64,000 nt of DNA from CALCLY01 sp900552775 (GTDB taxonomy: Bacteria; Bacillota; Clostridia; UMGS1883; UMGS1540), in assembly GCA_937966555.1 (NCBI GenBank), contig CALCLY010000025.1, forward strand, positions 1 to 64,000, written 5' to 3'. The notes below the pieces were generated by a model. That model did not search any database, was not told the DNA's origin, and worked only from the letters and a program-made list of their open reading frames with translations. Each line of letters begins with the position of its first letter. Position 1 is the first letter of the stretch. The position numbers were made by a program, and so were the translations under genes. Below, in pieces: positions 24,565 to 32,249 of this stretch.

Positions 24565-25524
24565 ATGAATTTACCGAGGTTATATATAGTAATTCCGTGC
24601 TATAACGAAGAAAAGGTTCTGCCCAAGACCGCGCCGATGTTTTTGAAAGAACTCAATCTTCTTATTAAAAAAGAAAAAATTTCGGAAAACAGCCGCATTC
24701 TTTTTGTAAATGACGGTTCAAAGGACAAGACTTGGGACATAATAAAGTCGCTGGCGCGCGAAGATGAACATTTTGAAGGCATTGCGCAGAGCAGAAACCG
24801 CGGTCATCAGAATGCGGTTTTGGCGGGTCTTATGGAAGTGCGCGGCAAATGCGACATAAGCATCAGCATAGACTGTGACGGTCAGGACGACATAACCGCC
24901 ATGGAGAAAATGGTGGACGCATACCGCAACGGGTGCGATATTGTGTACGGCGTGCGCGATTCGAGAAAAACGGATACATTTTTCAAACGCTTTACGGCAG
25001 AGAGCTATTATAAGGTTTTAAAGCGTCTCGGAGGAGATATTGTATATAATCATGCGGATTACCGTCTTGCAAGCGCGCGTGTTTTAAACGAGCTTGCAAA
25101 TTACGGAGAAGTTAACATTTTTCTGCGCGGAATGTTTCCGCTTATTGGTTTTAAATCCACAAGCGTTTATTACAGCAGAAGCGAGCGTATAGCCGGTGAA
25201 TCGCACTATCCGCTCAGCAAAATGCTGCGCCTTGCGGCAGACGGAATTACGAGCCTGTCCATAAAACCCATAAGACTTATAACGGGGTTCGGCTCGGCTG
25301 TTTCGATTTTAAGCTTAATAGGCATTTTGTGGGCAATTATACGCGCGCTCTGCGGCAAAGCCGTAACGGGCTGGGCGTCCACCACATGTATTGTGTGCTT
25401 CCTTGCCGGCGTACAGCTTTTAAGTCTCGGCGTAATAGGCGAATACATAGGCAAAATATATATGGAAAGCAAGCACCGTCCGAGATACTGCATCTCGGAG
25501 AGAACATATGACGAGGAAAAATAG
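24565..25524 (+). CDS. GT2 glycosyltransferase with C-terminal membrane segments (GtrB/DPM-like)
   Basis: A 319-residue family 2 transferase that probably moves a sugar from a nucleotide donor to a polyprenyl phosphate. The GT-A domain starts LPRLYIVIPCYNEEKVLP, has FVNDGSKDKTWDII near 45, SRNRGHQNAVLAGL near 76 and the catalytic ISIDCDGQDD near 99. Two membrane segments lie at about 228-252 and 262-285, ending with LSLGVIGEYIGKIYMESKHRPRY. This layout is that of bactoprenol glucosyltransferases and their relatives. The ATG at 24565 sits 6 nt after GGAGA. It converges with the L,D-transpeptidase gene 5 nt away. Confidence 0.88.
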   Translation: MNLPRLYIVIPCYNEEKVLPKTAPMFLKELNLLIKKEKISENSRILFVNDGSKDKTWDIIKSLAREDEHFEGIAQSRNRGHQNAVLAGLMEVRGKCDISISIDCDGQDDITAMEKMVDAYRNGCDIVYGVRDSRKTDTFFKRFTAESYYKVLKRLGGDIVYNHADYRLASARVLNELANYGEVNIFLRGMFPLIGFKSTSVYYSRSERIAGESHYPLSKMLRLAADGITSLSIKPIRLITGFGSAVSILSLIGILWAIIRALCGKAVTGWASTTCIVCFLAGVQLLSLGVIGEYIGKIYMESKHRPRYCISERTYDEEK

Positions 25525-25529
25525 CAGGG

Positions 25530-26168
25530 CTATTCCATGAGGATAAAACCCATTTTCTCTTGGAGAGACGGGGTAATTGTGTTTGAAATTGTAAAGGAAT
25601 TATCTTCCTGAAAGCGGTGAACGGCGCTTTGAAGAATTTCGCCGTATTTGCCGTCGGGTGAGCCGCTGTAATAGCCAAGCTCCGAGAGGCGCTTTTGTAT
25701 GCGCATAACGTCTGAGCCGTATTGACCGGGCGTTATATTTCTGAAGCCGCTGCCAAAATCGCCGAACGGGCCGTTTACGGCGGCAACGCGTGTGCCTATC
25801 GGAATAATTTTTAAAAGCTCGGCAGCGTCTGTGTTGTACATCCGAAAGCAGCCCATGGAGGAATTCCAGCCGACGGATTCGGGGTGAGGAGTTCCGTGTA
25901 TGCCGAAATTCCCCCAAGGCACGTCAAGACCTATAAAGCTGCCGCCGAAAGCGTCTCCCCAGTCGCCTTTTCGGTTAACGCTGAATGTGCCTATAGGCGA
26001 AGGCGTTTTGTATTTTCCCGTGGCGCATTTATATGTTTTTAAAAGCTTATCGTCTTTTAAAAGGTAGACGCACGAAACTTCCCCGTCAATGAAAATTTTA
26101 TAGGGGTTTGCCGCGCCCGTAAGCAAAAAAATCATCAGTAAAATCGGAATGAATGCAAGCTTTTTCAA
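25530..26168 (-). CDS. L,D-transpeptidase with C-terminal peptidoglycan-binding domain
   Basis: A secreted YkuD-fold enzyme that makes 3-3 peptidoglycan cross-links or anchors proteins. An N-terminal hydrophobic segment (LAFIPILLMIFLLTGA) acts as signal or anchor. The YkuD domain spans residues about 25-140, with IHGTPHPESVG and the catalytic SSMGCFRM. A peptidoglycan-binding domain follows (GQYGSDVMRIQKRLSELGYYSG). The start is TTG at 26168, giving 212 residues, because CGGAGAG lies just upstream; a further TTG at 26189 has no ribosome binding site. Possible role in spore or vegetative wall remodelling (inference). Confidence 0.9.
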   Translation of the reverse strand: MKKLAFIPILLMIFLLTGAANPYKIFIDGEVSCVYLLKDDKLLKTYKCATGKYKTPSPIGTFSVNRKGDWGDAFGGSFIGLDVPWGNFGIHGTPHPESVGWNSSMGCFRMYNTDAAELLKIIPIGTRVAAVNGPFGDFGSGFRNITPGQYGSDVMRIQKRLSELGYYSGSPDGKYGEILQSAVHRFQEDNSFTISNTITPSLQEKMGFILME

Positions 26169-26228
26169 GGGTACTCTCCGTTTCTGCAAATAAATCTCTT
26201 TACATTATATTACGAAAGGACGCAATCA

Positions 26229-27311
26229 ATGAAAAAAATTGAAAGCTATTGGTGGAAAATTCTCGCAGTCGGAATTATTCTGATAGTGGCGTGGAAAGCG
26301 CTTGATTTCAGCAATGTTGAATCGTGGATAAAAAGCGCTTTTGACATTATGATGCCCTTTATTATAGGAGCGGTGTTGGCTTTTTTTACAAACAAGCCGT
26401 CAAAAGCGATTGAAGAATTTTTGAAAAGAAAGGCAAAAAGGCTTTCAAAAAAAGCGGCACGTGTAATTTCGGTTCTGTCGGTTTACGCTGTGCTTATCGC
26501 AATTTTGGCTTTCTCGCTTAACTTTCTTATTCCGGCGCTGTATGTAAATATGCAGGATCTGGTTAAAAATGCGCCGTCGTATTACGAGACGATAAAAAAC
26601 TTTACGGATAATTCGGAGTTTTTGAGCAGTCTCGGAATTCTCGACAAAATCAGCGAATCGGTGATGTCTTACATCAATTTTTCCATGATGGGCAAATTCG
26701 TGGGAATAGTAAGCTCGGTGGCTAACTCGGTGCTGACATTTTTCCTCGGAATCATATTGTCGATTTATATTTTGCTTGAGAAGGAATCTCTCGCAAACTT
26801 TTTTAAAACGCTCGGAAAGCTTGTCTTTAAAGGAAAACATTTGGCAACCGTTGCTATGTACTGCGGCGAGTTTGCAAAGCTTTTCAACTCATATTTTCTC
26901 GGGCTTATGTTTGATGCGCTGCTGATGGGCGTTTTGAGCTCAATATTTTTTGCCGTTTTCGGCTCTCCGTTTCCGCTGCTTCTCGGTTTATGCGTTGCAA
27001 TAGGAAATATGATTCCGTTTTTCGGACCGATTGCTTCAGCAGCAGTCGGATATATTGCAACAGCCGTTTCTATGGGGCCTTTAAAGGCGATATGGGTGCT
27101 TCTTTTCCAGCTTGTTCTTGGACAGGTTGACGGAAATCTCATACAGCCGAAAATTGTGGGAACATCGGTTGGAATAAGTCCTTTCTGGGTTATTTTCGCC
27201 GTTACGTTTTTCGGCGGAATATGGGGTCCGTGGGGAATGATTCTCGGCGTTCCGATTGTCGGAGCATTGGGCATGCTTTATGATGATTTAAAAGAGACAC
27301 GCGGCATATAA
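26229..27311 (+). CDS. AI-2E family (PerM/YdiK-like) transporter
   Basis: A 360-residue membrane protein with about seven helices: one N-terminal pair, a hydrophilic stretch (residues 95-150), and a C-terminal bundle. Family landmarks are MPFIIGAVLAFFTNKPSKAIEEFL near 41, ALLMGVLSSIFFAVFGSPFPLLLGLCVAIGNMIPFFGPIASA near 233-275, and QLVLGQVDGNLIQPKIVGTSVGISPFWVIF near 298. Members export AI-2, ions or unknown substrates; some act in sporulation. It is divergent from the L,D-transpeptidase gene, and a hairpin at 27345-27390 follows. Confidence 0.9.
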   Translation: MKKIESYWWKILAVGIILIVAWKALDFSNVESWIKSAFDIMMPFIIGAVLAFFTNKPSKAIEEFLKRKAKRLSKKAARVISVLSVYAVLIAILAFSLNFLIPALYVNMQDLVKNAPSYYETIKNFTDNSEFLSSLGILDKISESVMSYINFSMMGKFVGIVSSVANSVLTFFLGIILSIYILLEKESLANFFKTLGKLVFKGKHLATVAMYCGEFAKLFNSYFLGLMFDALLMGVLSSIFFAVFGSPFPLLLGLCVAIGNMIPFFGPIASAAVGYIATAVSMGPLKAIWVLLFQLVLGQVDGNLIQPKIVGTSVGISPFWVIFAVTFFGGIWGPWGMILGVPIVGALGMLYDDLKETRGI

Positions 27312-27344
27312 AAAAATTTAAAATTCCAAAACATACTTTATTTA

Positions 27345-27390
27345 AAAAACACGTTTCGGTCAATAATACTTTTGACTGGAGCGTGTTTTT
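27345..27390 (+). terminator. Hairpin between the AI-2E gene and spoIVB containing the spoIVB ribosome binding site
   Basis: AAAAACACG (27345-27353) pairs with CGTGTTTTT (27382-27390), with an inner GGTCAA/TTGACT stem. It ends directly at the spoIVB ATG. The spoIVB GGAG (27378-27381) lies in the junction between the stems. It may end the upstream transcript and limit spoIVB translation from read-through mRNA. Confidence 0.5.
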
Positions 27391-28407
27391 ATGAAAAGAA
27401 AAAAAATAATTTGTTTTGTGCTGACGCTTTTTTTGTCTTTTGCGGCAACAACAATAAAAACAGAGAGAAGCGCCGTGGCATATGTGCCCGTTTCGGCAGG
27501 CGGCAAAACAGTGGGAATAAAGCTGTATCTTGACGGACTTTTGTGCGTGGGAACTTCCGAAATAAGCGGTGCGTGTCCGGCACGGCGGTGCGGAATTAAG
27601 AGGGGTGACAGGATAACGCATATAAACGGCGCGCTTATAGAAGACGCCGAAGTGTTTTCCGAACTTATTCAGCAAAACGGTGAAAATGAGGTTGTACTCA
27701 CCGTTATAAGCGGAAATGAAACGGCGGAGAAAAGGCTTAAACCCGTCTATTATGCAGATGCCGGTGAATACAAAACAGGAATGTGGGTGCGAGACAGCAT
27801 AGCCGGAATAGGCACGGTGACTTTTATGCTTGAAGACGGAAGCTTTGCGGCTCTCGGGCACGGTATATCGGACGCAGACGCCGGAGAAATTGTCAGAATG
27901 AAAAGCGGAGATATAACGGGAAGTGAGATAGAGTCGGTTGTGCGCGGCGAGGCAGGCGCTCCTGGGGAACTGCGCGGCTCTTTTACAGACAGCTGCTCAG
28001 GTGAGGTTTTTGCAAATGAGCCAAGCGGGATATACGGCAGACTGCAAAAAAGCAACTTAGGTTTTGAAACGGCGGAGATTGCCGATGAAGGCGAAGTCCA
28101 CACGGGAGAGGCATATATCCTGGCAAATATTGACGGAACAAAAACGGAAAAATTTTCTGTGGAAATATCAAGAATACTTCGTTTTGGCAATTCGGACGGG
28201 AAATGCATGGTTATCCGCGTGACGGATGAAAATCTTATAAACCGAACGGGCGGCATAGTCCAGGGAACCAGCGGCAGCCCCATATTTCAGGACGGAAAGC
28301 TTGTGGGAGCCGTAACGCATGTTTTTCTCGACAATCCGCGCGAGGGATACGGGATTTTTGCATCGCGCATGATGGACACGCTGCAATCTTTAATAAATTG
28401 TGAATAA
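27391..28407 (+). CDS. spoIVB: SpoIVB-type signalling serine peptidase
   Basis: In sporulation SpoIVB is made in the forespore, crosses into the space between the spore membranes and triggers pro-SigK processing by cutting SpoIVFA. The 338-residue protein has an N-terminal membrane segment (residues 6-22), a PDZ domain (about 35-115; GACPARRCGIKRGDRITHINGALI) and an SA-type peptidase domain with His in AALGHGISD (near 157) and Ser in VQGTSGSPI (near 294). It is shorter than B. subtilis SpoIVB (about 425). In most Clostridia it sits beside spo0A; here spo0A is 21 kb away. Confidence 0.92.
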   Translation: MKRKKIICFVLTLFLSFAATTIKTERSAVAYVPVSAGGKTVGIKLYLDGLLCVGTSEISGACPARRCGIKRGDRITHINGALIEDAEVFSELIQQNGENEVVLTVISGNETAEKRLKPVYYADAGEYKTGMWVRDSIAGIGTVTFMLEDGSFAALGHGISDADAGEIVRMKSGDITGSEIESVVRGEAGAPGELRGSFTDSCSGEVFANEPSGIYGRLQKSNLGFETAEIADEGEVHTGEAYILANIDGTKTEKFSVEISRILRFGNSDGKCMVIRVTDENLINRTGGIVQGTSGSPIFQDGKLVGAVTHVFLDNPREGYGIFASRMMDTLQSLINCE

Positions 28408-28419
28408 AATTTTATTTGG

Positions 28420-28448
28420 TTGAAATTTTTTCCGTTTTGTGTTAAAAT
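28420..28448 (+). promoter_or_regulatory. Promoter for the citrate synthase gene
   Basis: TTGAAA, 17 nt, TAAAAT, about 43 nt upstream of the chosen start codon. Confidence 0.65.
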
Positions 28449-28491
28449 ATAAATATATCACAAAAATCTGAAAAGAAAGGCGATGAGATGT

Positions 28492-29814
28492 ATGAAAAAC
28501 ATTCTATACGAATATGCGGAAGCCAAAAAGGAGTTGTGCATCAAAAATGACAGTATTAACCCCGAGCTTTATAAAGAGCATAATGTTAAAAGAGGTCTTC
28601 GCGATATCAACGGAAAAGGCGTTGTCACAGGACTTACCAATATATCAAAAATAATTTCGTTTGACGAAAACGGTGAGCCGTGCGAAGGCAGGCTTTGGTA
28701 CAGGGGCTATACATTGCAGAGCCTTTTTGACAAGCATATAAAGCACGACGAATTCGGCTTTGAAAAAACGGCATATCTGCTCCTTTTCGGGCAGCTGCCC
28801 TCGGAATCTGAGCTGTCAGAGTTTTGCGAAGCGCTTACGGCCGCAAGAAAATTGCCGAGGAATTTTACAAAGGACGTTATTATGAAAGCGCCGAGCGTGG
28901 ATATAATGAACTCTATGACGCGCAGTATTTTAACTCTTGCTTCTTATGACCGCAACATAGCAAAAAACGATATTGCAACGTCACTTATGCAGTGTATTCG
29001 TCTTATTGCGCTGTTTCCTCTTCTGGCAGTGTACGGTTACCATGCATATAATCATTATGTAAATGAGCAGAGCATGTATATTCACATGCCCGATCCCGCG
29101 CTTTCCACTGCCGAAAATCTGCTCATGCTTCTGCGTGCGGACAAGAATTATTCCGCGGTTGAGGCAAAGGTTTTGGATACGGCTCTCATATTACATATGG
29201 AGCACGGCGGCGGAAACAACTCGACATTTACAACGCGCGTTGTAACATCGGCAGGCTCCGATACTTATTCAACAATAGCCGCGGCAATGTCATCGCTTAA
29301 AGGACCCAAGCACGGCGGTGCAAATATTAAGGTTATGGAAATGATAAAAGACCTTAAAAAGCATGTGAAACACAAAAATTCCGAAGAGGAAATACGCGAA
29401 TATCTCAAACAGCTGCTTGATAAAGAAGCGTTTGACCGAAAGGGTCTTATATACGGAATGGGACATGCCATTTACTCAGTTTCCGATCCAAGAGAAAGAA
29501 TTTTTAAACAGTATGTTGAAGAGCTTGCTCATGCCGAGCACAGAGAAAAAGATTTGTTTATTTATAACACGATAGAAAGCACCGCTCCGGAGCTTATAGC
29601 TGCAAAAAGAAAAATTTATAAAGGCGTAAGCCCGAATGTTGATTTTTACAGCGGATTTGTTTATGACATGCTTGGAATACCGAGCGAGCTTTACACCGCT
29701 ATGTTTGCGGTGGCGAGAATCGTGGGCTGGAGTGCTCACAGAACGGAAGAGCTTATCTGTGCGGATAAAATTATACGTCCGGCATATTTGAGCGTTATGC
29801 CCGAGATAGAATAA
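28492..29814 (+). CDS. Citrate synthase (Si type)
   Basis: Condenses acetyl-CoA and oxaloacetate to citrate and CoA, feeding glutamate synthesis in an incomplete anaerobic TCA pathway. The 440-residue protein has an N-terminal extension (residues 1-40), then DINGKGVVTGLTNISKI, GRLWYRGYTLQSLF near 65, and the active-site segments LHMEHGGGNNSTFTTRVV near 240, KHGGANIKVMEM near 275 and GMGHAIYSVSDPRERI near 325. It belongs to the GltA family, not the Re-type. It could act on propionyl-CoA (2-methylcitrate) as well. The ATG at 28492 is favoured over one at 28483, which is too close to AAAGG. No other TCA gene is adjacent. Confidence 0.9.
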   Translation: MKNILYEYAEAKKELCIKNDSINPELYKEHNVKRGLRDINGKGVVTGLTNISKIISFDENGEPCEGRLWYRGYTLQSLFDKHIKHDEFGFEKTAYLLLFGQLPSESELSEFCEALTAARKLPRNFTKDVIMKAPSVDIMNSMTRSILTLASYDRNIAKNDIATSLMQCIRLIALFPLLAVYGYHAYNHYVNEQSMYIHMPDPALSTAENLLMLLRADKNYSAVEAKVLDTALILHMEHGGGNNSTFTTRVVTSAGSDTYSTIAAAMSSLKGPKHGGANIKVMEMIKDLKKHVKHKNSEEEIREYLKQLLDKEAFDRKGLIYGMGHAIYSVSDPRERIFKQYVEELAHAEHREKDLFIYNTIESTAPELIAAKRKIYKGVSPNVDFYSGFVYDMLGIPSELYTAMFAVARIVGWSAHRTEELICADKIIRPAYLSVMPEIE

Positions 29815-29823
29815 GCGGGACTT

Positions 29824-29885
29824 TGGAAAAATGCACAGACCGCATAAAGCAAAAAATACAAATATATAAGTATAAATACAAACGC
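29824..29885 (+). repeat. 62-nt direct repeat, copy 1
   Basis: A 62-nt stretch beginning TGGAAAAATGCACAGACCGC and ending ATACAAACGC is repeated at 30078-30139 with a single difference (AAAGC versus AAGGC). The copies are exactly 254 bp apart and flank the structured element at 29941-30062. No gene is seen in 29815-30156; it is A+T-rich apart from that element. Confidence 0.85.
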
Positions 29886-29940
29886 AAAAAAATAAAGATA
29901 TAAAACGAAACAGATGCAGAAATTCGTTTAAGAACGAATT

Positions 29941-30062
29941 TCAAAAATTAAATATTGCTTTATGCTATGAACAAACTTCGCCTCTCGGCGTACCTTTGTA
30001 CGCCTTCGGGTAACCCAAAGCTTGCGCTTTGGCTCAGTTTGTCCATTCTGCACTATTTTTCC
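29941..30062 (-). repeat. Structured intergenic repeat, copy B
   Basis: Reverse-complement homologue of 73-194. Read on the minus strand, the outer stem CAAACT/AGTTTG is unchanged. The first hairpin is CCAAAGC-GCAA-GCTTTGG, where copy A has CCAAAACT-TT-AGTTTTGG. The second is GGCGTAC-AAAG-GTACGCC, where copy A has a G-T pair. The A-T to G-C and G-T to G-C changes keep pairing, so the structure appears to be maintained. The block TACCCGAAGGCGTAC is identical in both. Confidence 0.7.
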
Positions 30063-30077
30063 AAAGCCCTAAAAGTG

Positions 30078-30139
30078 TGGAAAAATGCACAGACCGCATA
30101 AGGCAAAAAATACAAATATATAAGTATAAATACAAACGC
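30078..30139 (+). repeat. 62-nt direct repeat, copy 2
   Basis: Second copy of 29824-29885, one mismatch. It lies just before the palindromic hairpin at 30157-30200. Confidence 0.85.
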
Positions 30140-30156
30140 GAAAAAAACGTAAACCC

Positions 30157-30200
30157 AAAGAGGGTGCTGCAAAACAATTTTGTTTTGCAGCACCCTCTTT
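30157..30200. terminator. Perfect palindromic hairpin (GAGGGTG-type, member 2) downstream of yhbY
   Basis: Two 21-nt arms (AAAGAGGGTGCTGCAAAACAA and its complement) separated by TT. It lies 45 nt beyond the yhbY stop on the minus strand and may terminate it, although the T tail is only three long. It is related in sequence to the hairpins at 24484, 33814 and 36616. Confidence 0.6.
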
Positions 30201-30245
30201 CCAATAATGAATCTCGTCCGGATTCACCGCTTTGGAGCGGCATTT

Positions 30246-30539
30246 TTATTTCGGCAAAATTATAACGGGGTCTTTTCTTTTCGGTCTGTAAATTACGAAC
30301 TTGTTCCCTATAATCTGAACGCCTTCGGCATATGTTTTCTCCTGAAGTTCGTAGCATGCTTCGCGTGCCGAGAGGGGAGACGTTTCAAGAACGTGAAATT
30401 TTATAAGCTCACGCCCCTCCAAGGCGTCCTCTGTCATTCTGACAAGCTCGTCGGTTATGCCGCCTTTGCCTATCTGATACAGCGCCGGAATTTTATTTGC
30501 AAGGCTGCGCAGATATGCGCGCTGTTTGCTTGTTATCAT
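30246..30539 (-). CDS. yhbY: YhbY-type (CRM domain) ribosome assembly RNA-binding protein
   Basis: A 97-residue stand-alone CRM domain that binds pre-50S ribosomal RNA. Visible features are the N-terminal TSKQRAYLRSLANKIPALYQIGKGGITDELV, containing the conserved GKGG loop near 25, and the C-terminal IIGNKFVIYRPKRKDPVI. Length is typical for YhbY. GGAGAAAAAT precedes the ATG and a TTGACA promoter lies at 30576-30605. It is a single-gene unit embedded in repeat-rich DNA. Confidence 0.92.
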   Translation of the reverse strand: MITSKQRAYLRSLANKIPALYQIGKGGITDELVRMTEDALEGRELIKFHVLETSPLSAREACYELQEKTYAEGVQIIGNKFVIYRPKRKDPVIILPK

Positions 30540-30575
30540 ATTTTTCTCCTTTTTTCTGTTATATTCTGTTTAAAC

Positions 30576-30605
30576 AGTTTATCATATATTACCCGTTCTT
30601 GTCAA
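30576..30605 (-). promoter_or_regulatory. Promoter for yhbY
   Basis: Minus strand TTGACA, 18 nt, TAAACT, about 40 nt upstream of the yhbY ATG. The plus-strand gene remnant begins right at its -35 side. Confidence 0.6.
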
Positions 30606-30606
30606 G

Positions 30607-30729
30607 TTTTTCAACGGCGGAAAAGACGGAGCGTCTCCGCAGAAGGAGCATAAATCCATTAAATTTACCGCATTTAATGCCGCAAAAGGCACCATGCTTT
30701 TGGATGACATAAAAGTTACTTTAAAATAG
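30607..30729 (+). pseudogene. C-terminal remnant of a lost gene
   Basis: An open frame of about 40 codons ends in TAG at 30727-30729 and reads like a real protein end: FFNGGKDGASPQKEHK, then SIKFTAFNAAKGTMLLDDIKVTLK. The alternating strand pattern and the LLDDIKVTLK ending are typical of jelly-roll or LamG/CBM-type carbohydrate-binding domains. There is no start codon or ribosome binding site; upstream is the yhbY promoter. I infer that the rest of the gene was deleted. Identity of the parent gene is uncertain. Confidence 0.5.
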
Positions 30730-30782
30730 GTTTTTACACGGAGGGCGCAATTTCAAGGGTTGCTTTTTCCAATCCCCTTGAA

Positions 30783-30828
30783 AAAACAGGCTGTTTAAAA
30801 GTCAATTGACTTTTAAACAGCCTGTTTT
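30783..30828. terminator. Perfect 46-bp palindrome, probable bidirectional terminator
   Basis: Two perfectly complementary 23-nt arms meet at AATT with no loop (AAAACAGGCTGTTTAAAAGT and so on). It lies 26 nt past the 3' end of the GH4 gene on the minus strand and past the gene remnant on the plus strand, so it can serve both. A related but half-replaced version occurs at 36-58. Confidence 0.7.
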
Positions 30829-30854
30829 ATAACCATAAATTCTTTTTGCTATAT

Positions 30855-32249
30855 TCAGATTTTATAATCCGTCAAATAATCAGCGGTATTTGCAATCATC
30901 TTATCAAACAGCTTTTTGGAATCCGTACGGGATATTTTTGTAACCTGAGGATCTTTTACAAACGCGCTGAAGGCAAGGTCAAGATTGCGCGTAAGCGCCG
31001 CTTCAACCGTTATTTCCTGGCAGATAATCGGGTCCGACGAGAGGGCGAGAACGCTTTGCGGCATAGCACCCGCAAATACGGGAGTTACGCTGTCAGCCGT
31101 AAACGATGCATTTGTTTCAACCACGGCGCCCAAAGGCAGATTCGGAATCTGGCCGTAGTTTGGCAGGTTTACGTTTGTAACAAGATCTCCGAGACCCAAA
31201 AGCGCCTTAATCTGTATAACGCCTTCTTCACCCGAGGGGTTAAGCTCAAATTCCTGCTCGCCGGAGACCATTTTGCGGCTTTTCTCCATTCTGTCGGCAA
31301 GCAGCTCAAGCCTGAAGTCTACGGAAGTGAGATCAAATCCCCAGCTTTTGACGGTTTCGGGATTGTCAAGATACCATGTTCCGGGGCAGAACTCGGCAAG
31401 GTGTCTGTCGCCCGCGGCCGCGATATATCCGTATTTTTTAAATAAATCCATTTTAACCTTCTGAGCGCACTGGAATACTCTGTTGAGCCAGTTTGTATCG
31501 TTGCCTTCGGTGAAGCCTTTTTCGCCGTATTCTTCGCAGAATTTTTCGTAATACGGGAAAATATCATGGTTTCTGAAGTGAGCGGAGGTGAGCCATGTGA
31601 AATGGTTTGTTCCGATTACGTTTGCTTTGATTTCACTTCTGTCTATTTCTTCACATCCCAAAGCTTTTTGCATAACTTTAGCCAAAAACTTCTGAGTTCC
31701 GAAAACTTCGTGGCAGCAGCCGAAAGCTTTGATTTTCGGGAACACTCTGTAAAGAGTTCTGACGCACATTGCCATGGGGTTTGTGTAGTTTATAACCCAT
31801 GCATCGGGCGCATAGTCGCGTATTGCCGCGGCAATCACTTCATACATGGGCACCGTGCGCAGCGCGCGGATAATTCCTCCGGGACCTGTGGTATCGCCCA
31901 CAGACTGATATATGCCGAATTCCTCGGGCGCGTGAACATCCGAACGCATCTCATCAAACGTTCCCGGCAGAATCGATATGATAATGAAATTTGCACCGGT
32001 TAAAGCTTCGCAAAGAGTAGGGGCGGTGGTGTAATACCAGTTGTCCGCGTCTTTGTGAACTTCCCTGATTTTGTTTCCGATAATTTCGTTTGCCTTTGCC
32101 GCTTCCAAATCGATATCATAAAGGCAAACCTCGCCGCTTAAGCTTTTTTCCTGAGCGAGATCGCTCATCAGATTCCATGCCCAGCCGCGCGAGCCGCCGC
32201 CTATATAAGCGATTTTGATTTCCGAAGCGGAATTTTTTTCAACCTTCAT
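30855..32249 (-). CDS. GH4 alpha-galacturonidase-like glycosidase
   Basis: Family 4 glycosidases use NAD+ and Mn2+ in a redox-elimination mechanism on cytosolic sugars. The 464-residue protein starts with the nucleotide site IKIAYIGGGSRGW near 11 and has YTNPMAMCVRTLYR near 155. The metal-binding motif is CHEV (residues 179-182), followed by FGTQ. Other GH4 groups have CHG or CNVP-type motifs; CHEV marks alpha-galacturonidases such as B. subtilis LplD. It therefore probably releases galacturonate from pectin oligomers, in line with the GH28-type gene at 37940. It is monocistronic, with TATAAT near 32291 as a likely -10 on the minus strand. Confidence 0.85.
   Translation of the reverse strand: MKVEKNSASEIKIAYIGGGSRGWAWNLMSDLAQEKSLSGEVCLYDIDLEAAKANEIIGNKIREVHKDADNWYYTTAPTLCEALTGANFIIISILPGTFDEMRSDVHAPEEFGIYQSVGDTTGPGGIIRALRTVPMYEVIAAAIRDYAPDAWVINYTNPMAMCVRTLYRVFPKIKAFGCCHEVFGTQKFLAKVMQKALGCEEIDRSEIKANVIGTNHFTWLTSAHFRNHDIFPYYEKFCEEYGEKGFTEGNDTNWLNRVFQCAQKVKMDLFKKYGYIAAAGDRHLAEFCPGTWYLDNPETVKSWGFDLTSVDFRLELLADRMEKSRKMVSGEQEFELNPSGEEGVIQIKALLGLGDLVTNVNLPNYGQIPNLPLGAVVETNASFTADSVTPVFAGAMPQSVLALSSDPIICQEITVEAALTRNLDLAFSAFVKDPQVTKISRTDSKKLFDKMIANTADYLTDYKI

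Noticed and set aside
27301..27345. SigF/SigG promoter for spoIVB; similarly upstream of ypeB (32380-32420)
   Set aside because: CATACTTTA- and CATAATATA-like -10 boxes are visible, but no -35 element at the right distance was found in either place.
29824..30139. CRISPR-like repeat array
   Set aside because: Only two copies of a 62-nt repeat separated by 192 nt, no further units, no cas genes. Better explained as a duplication.
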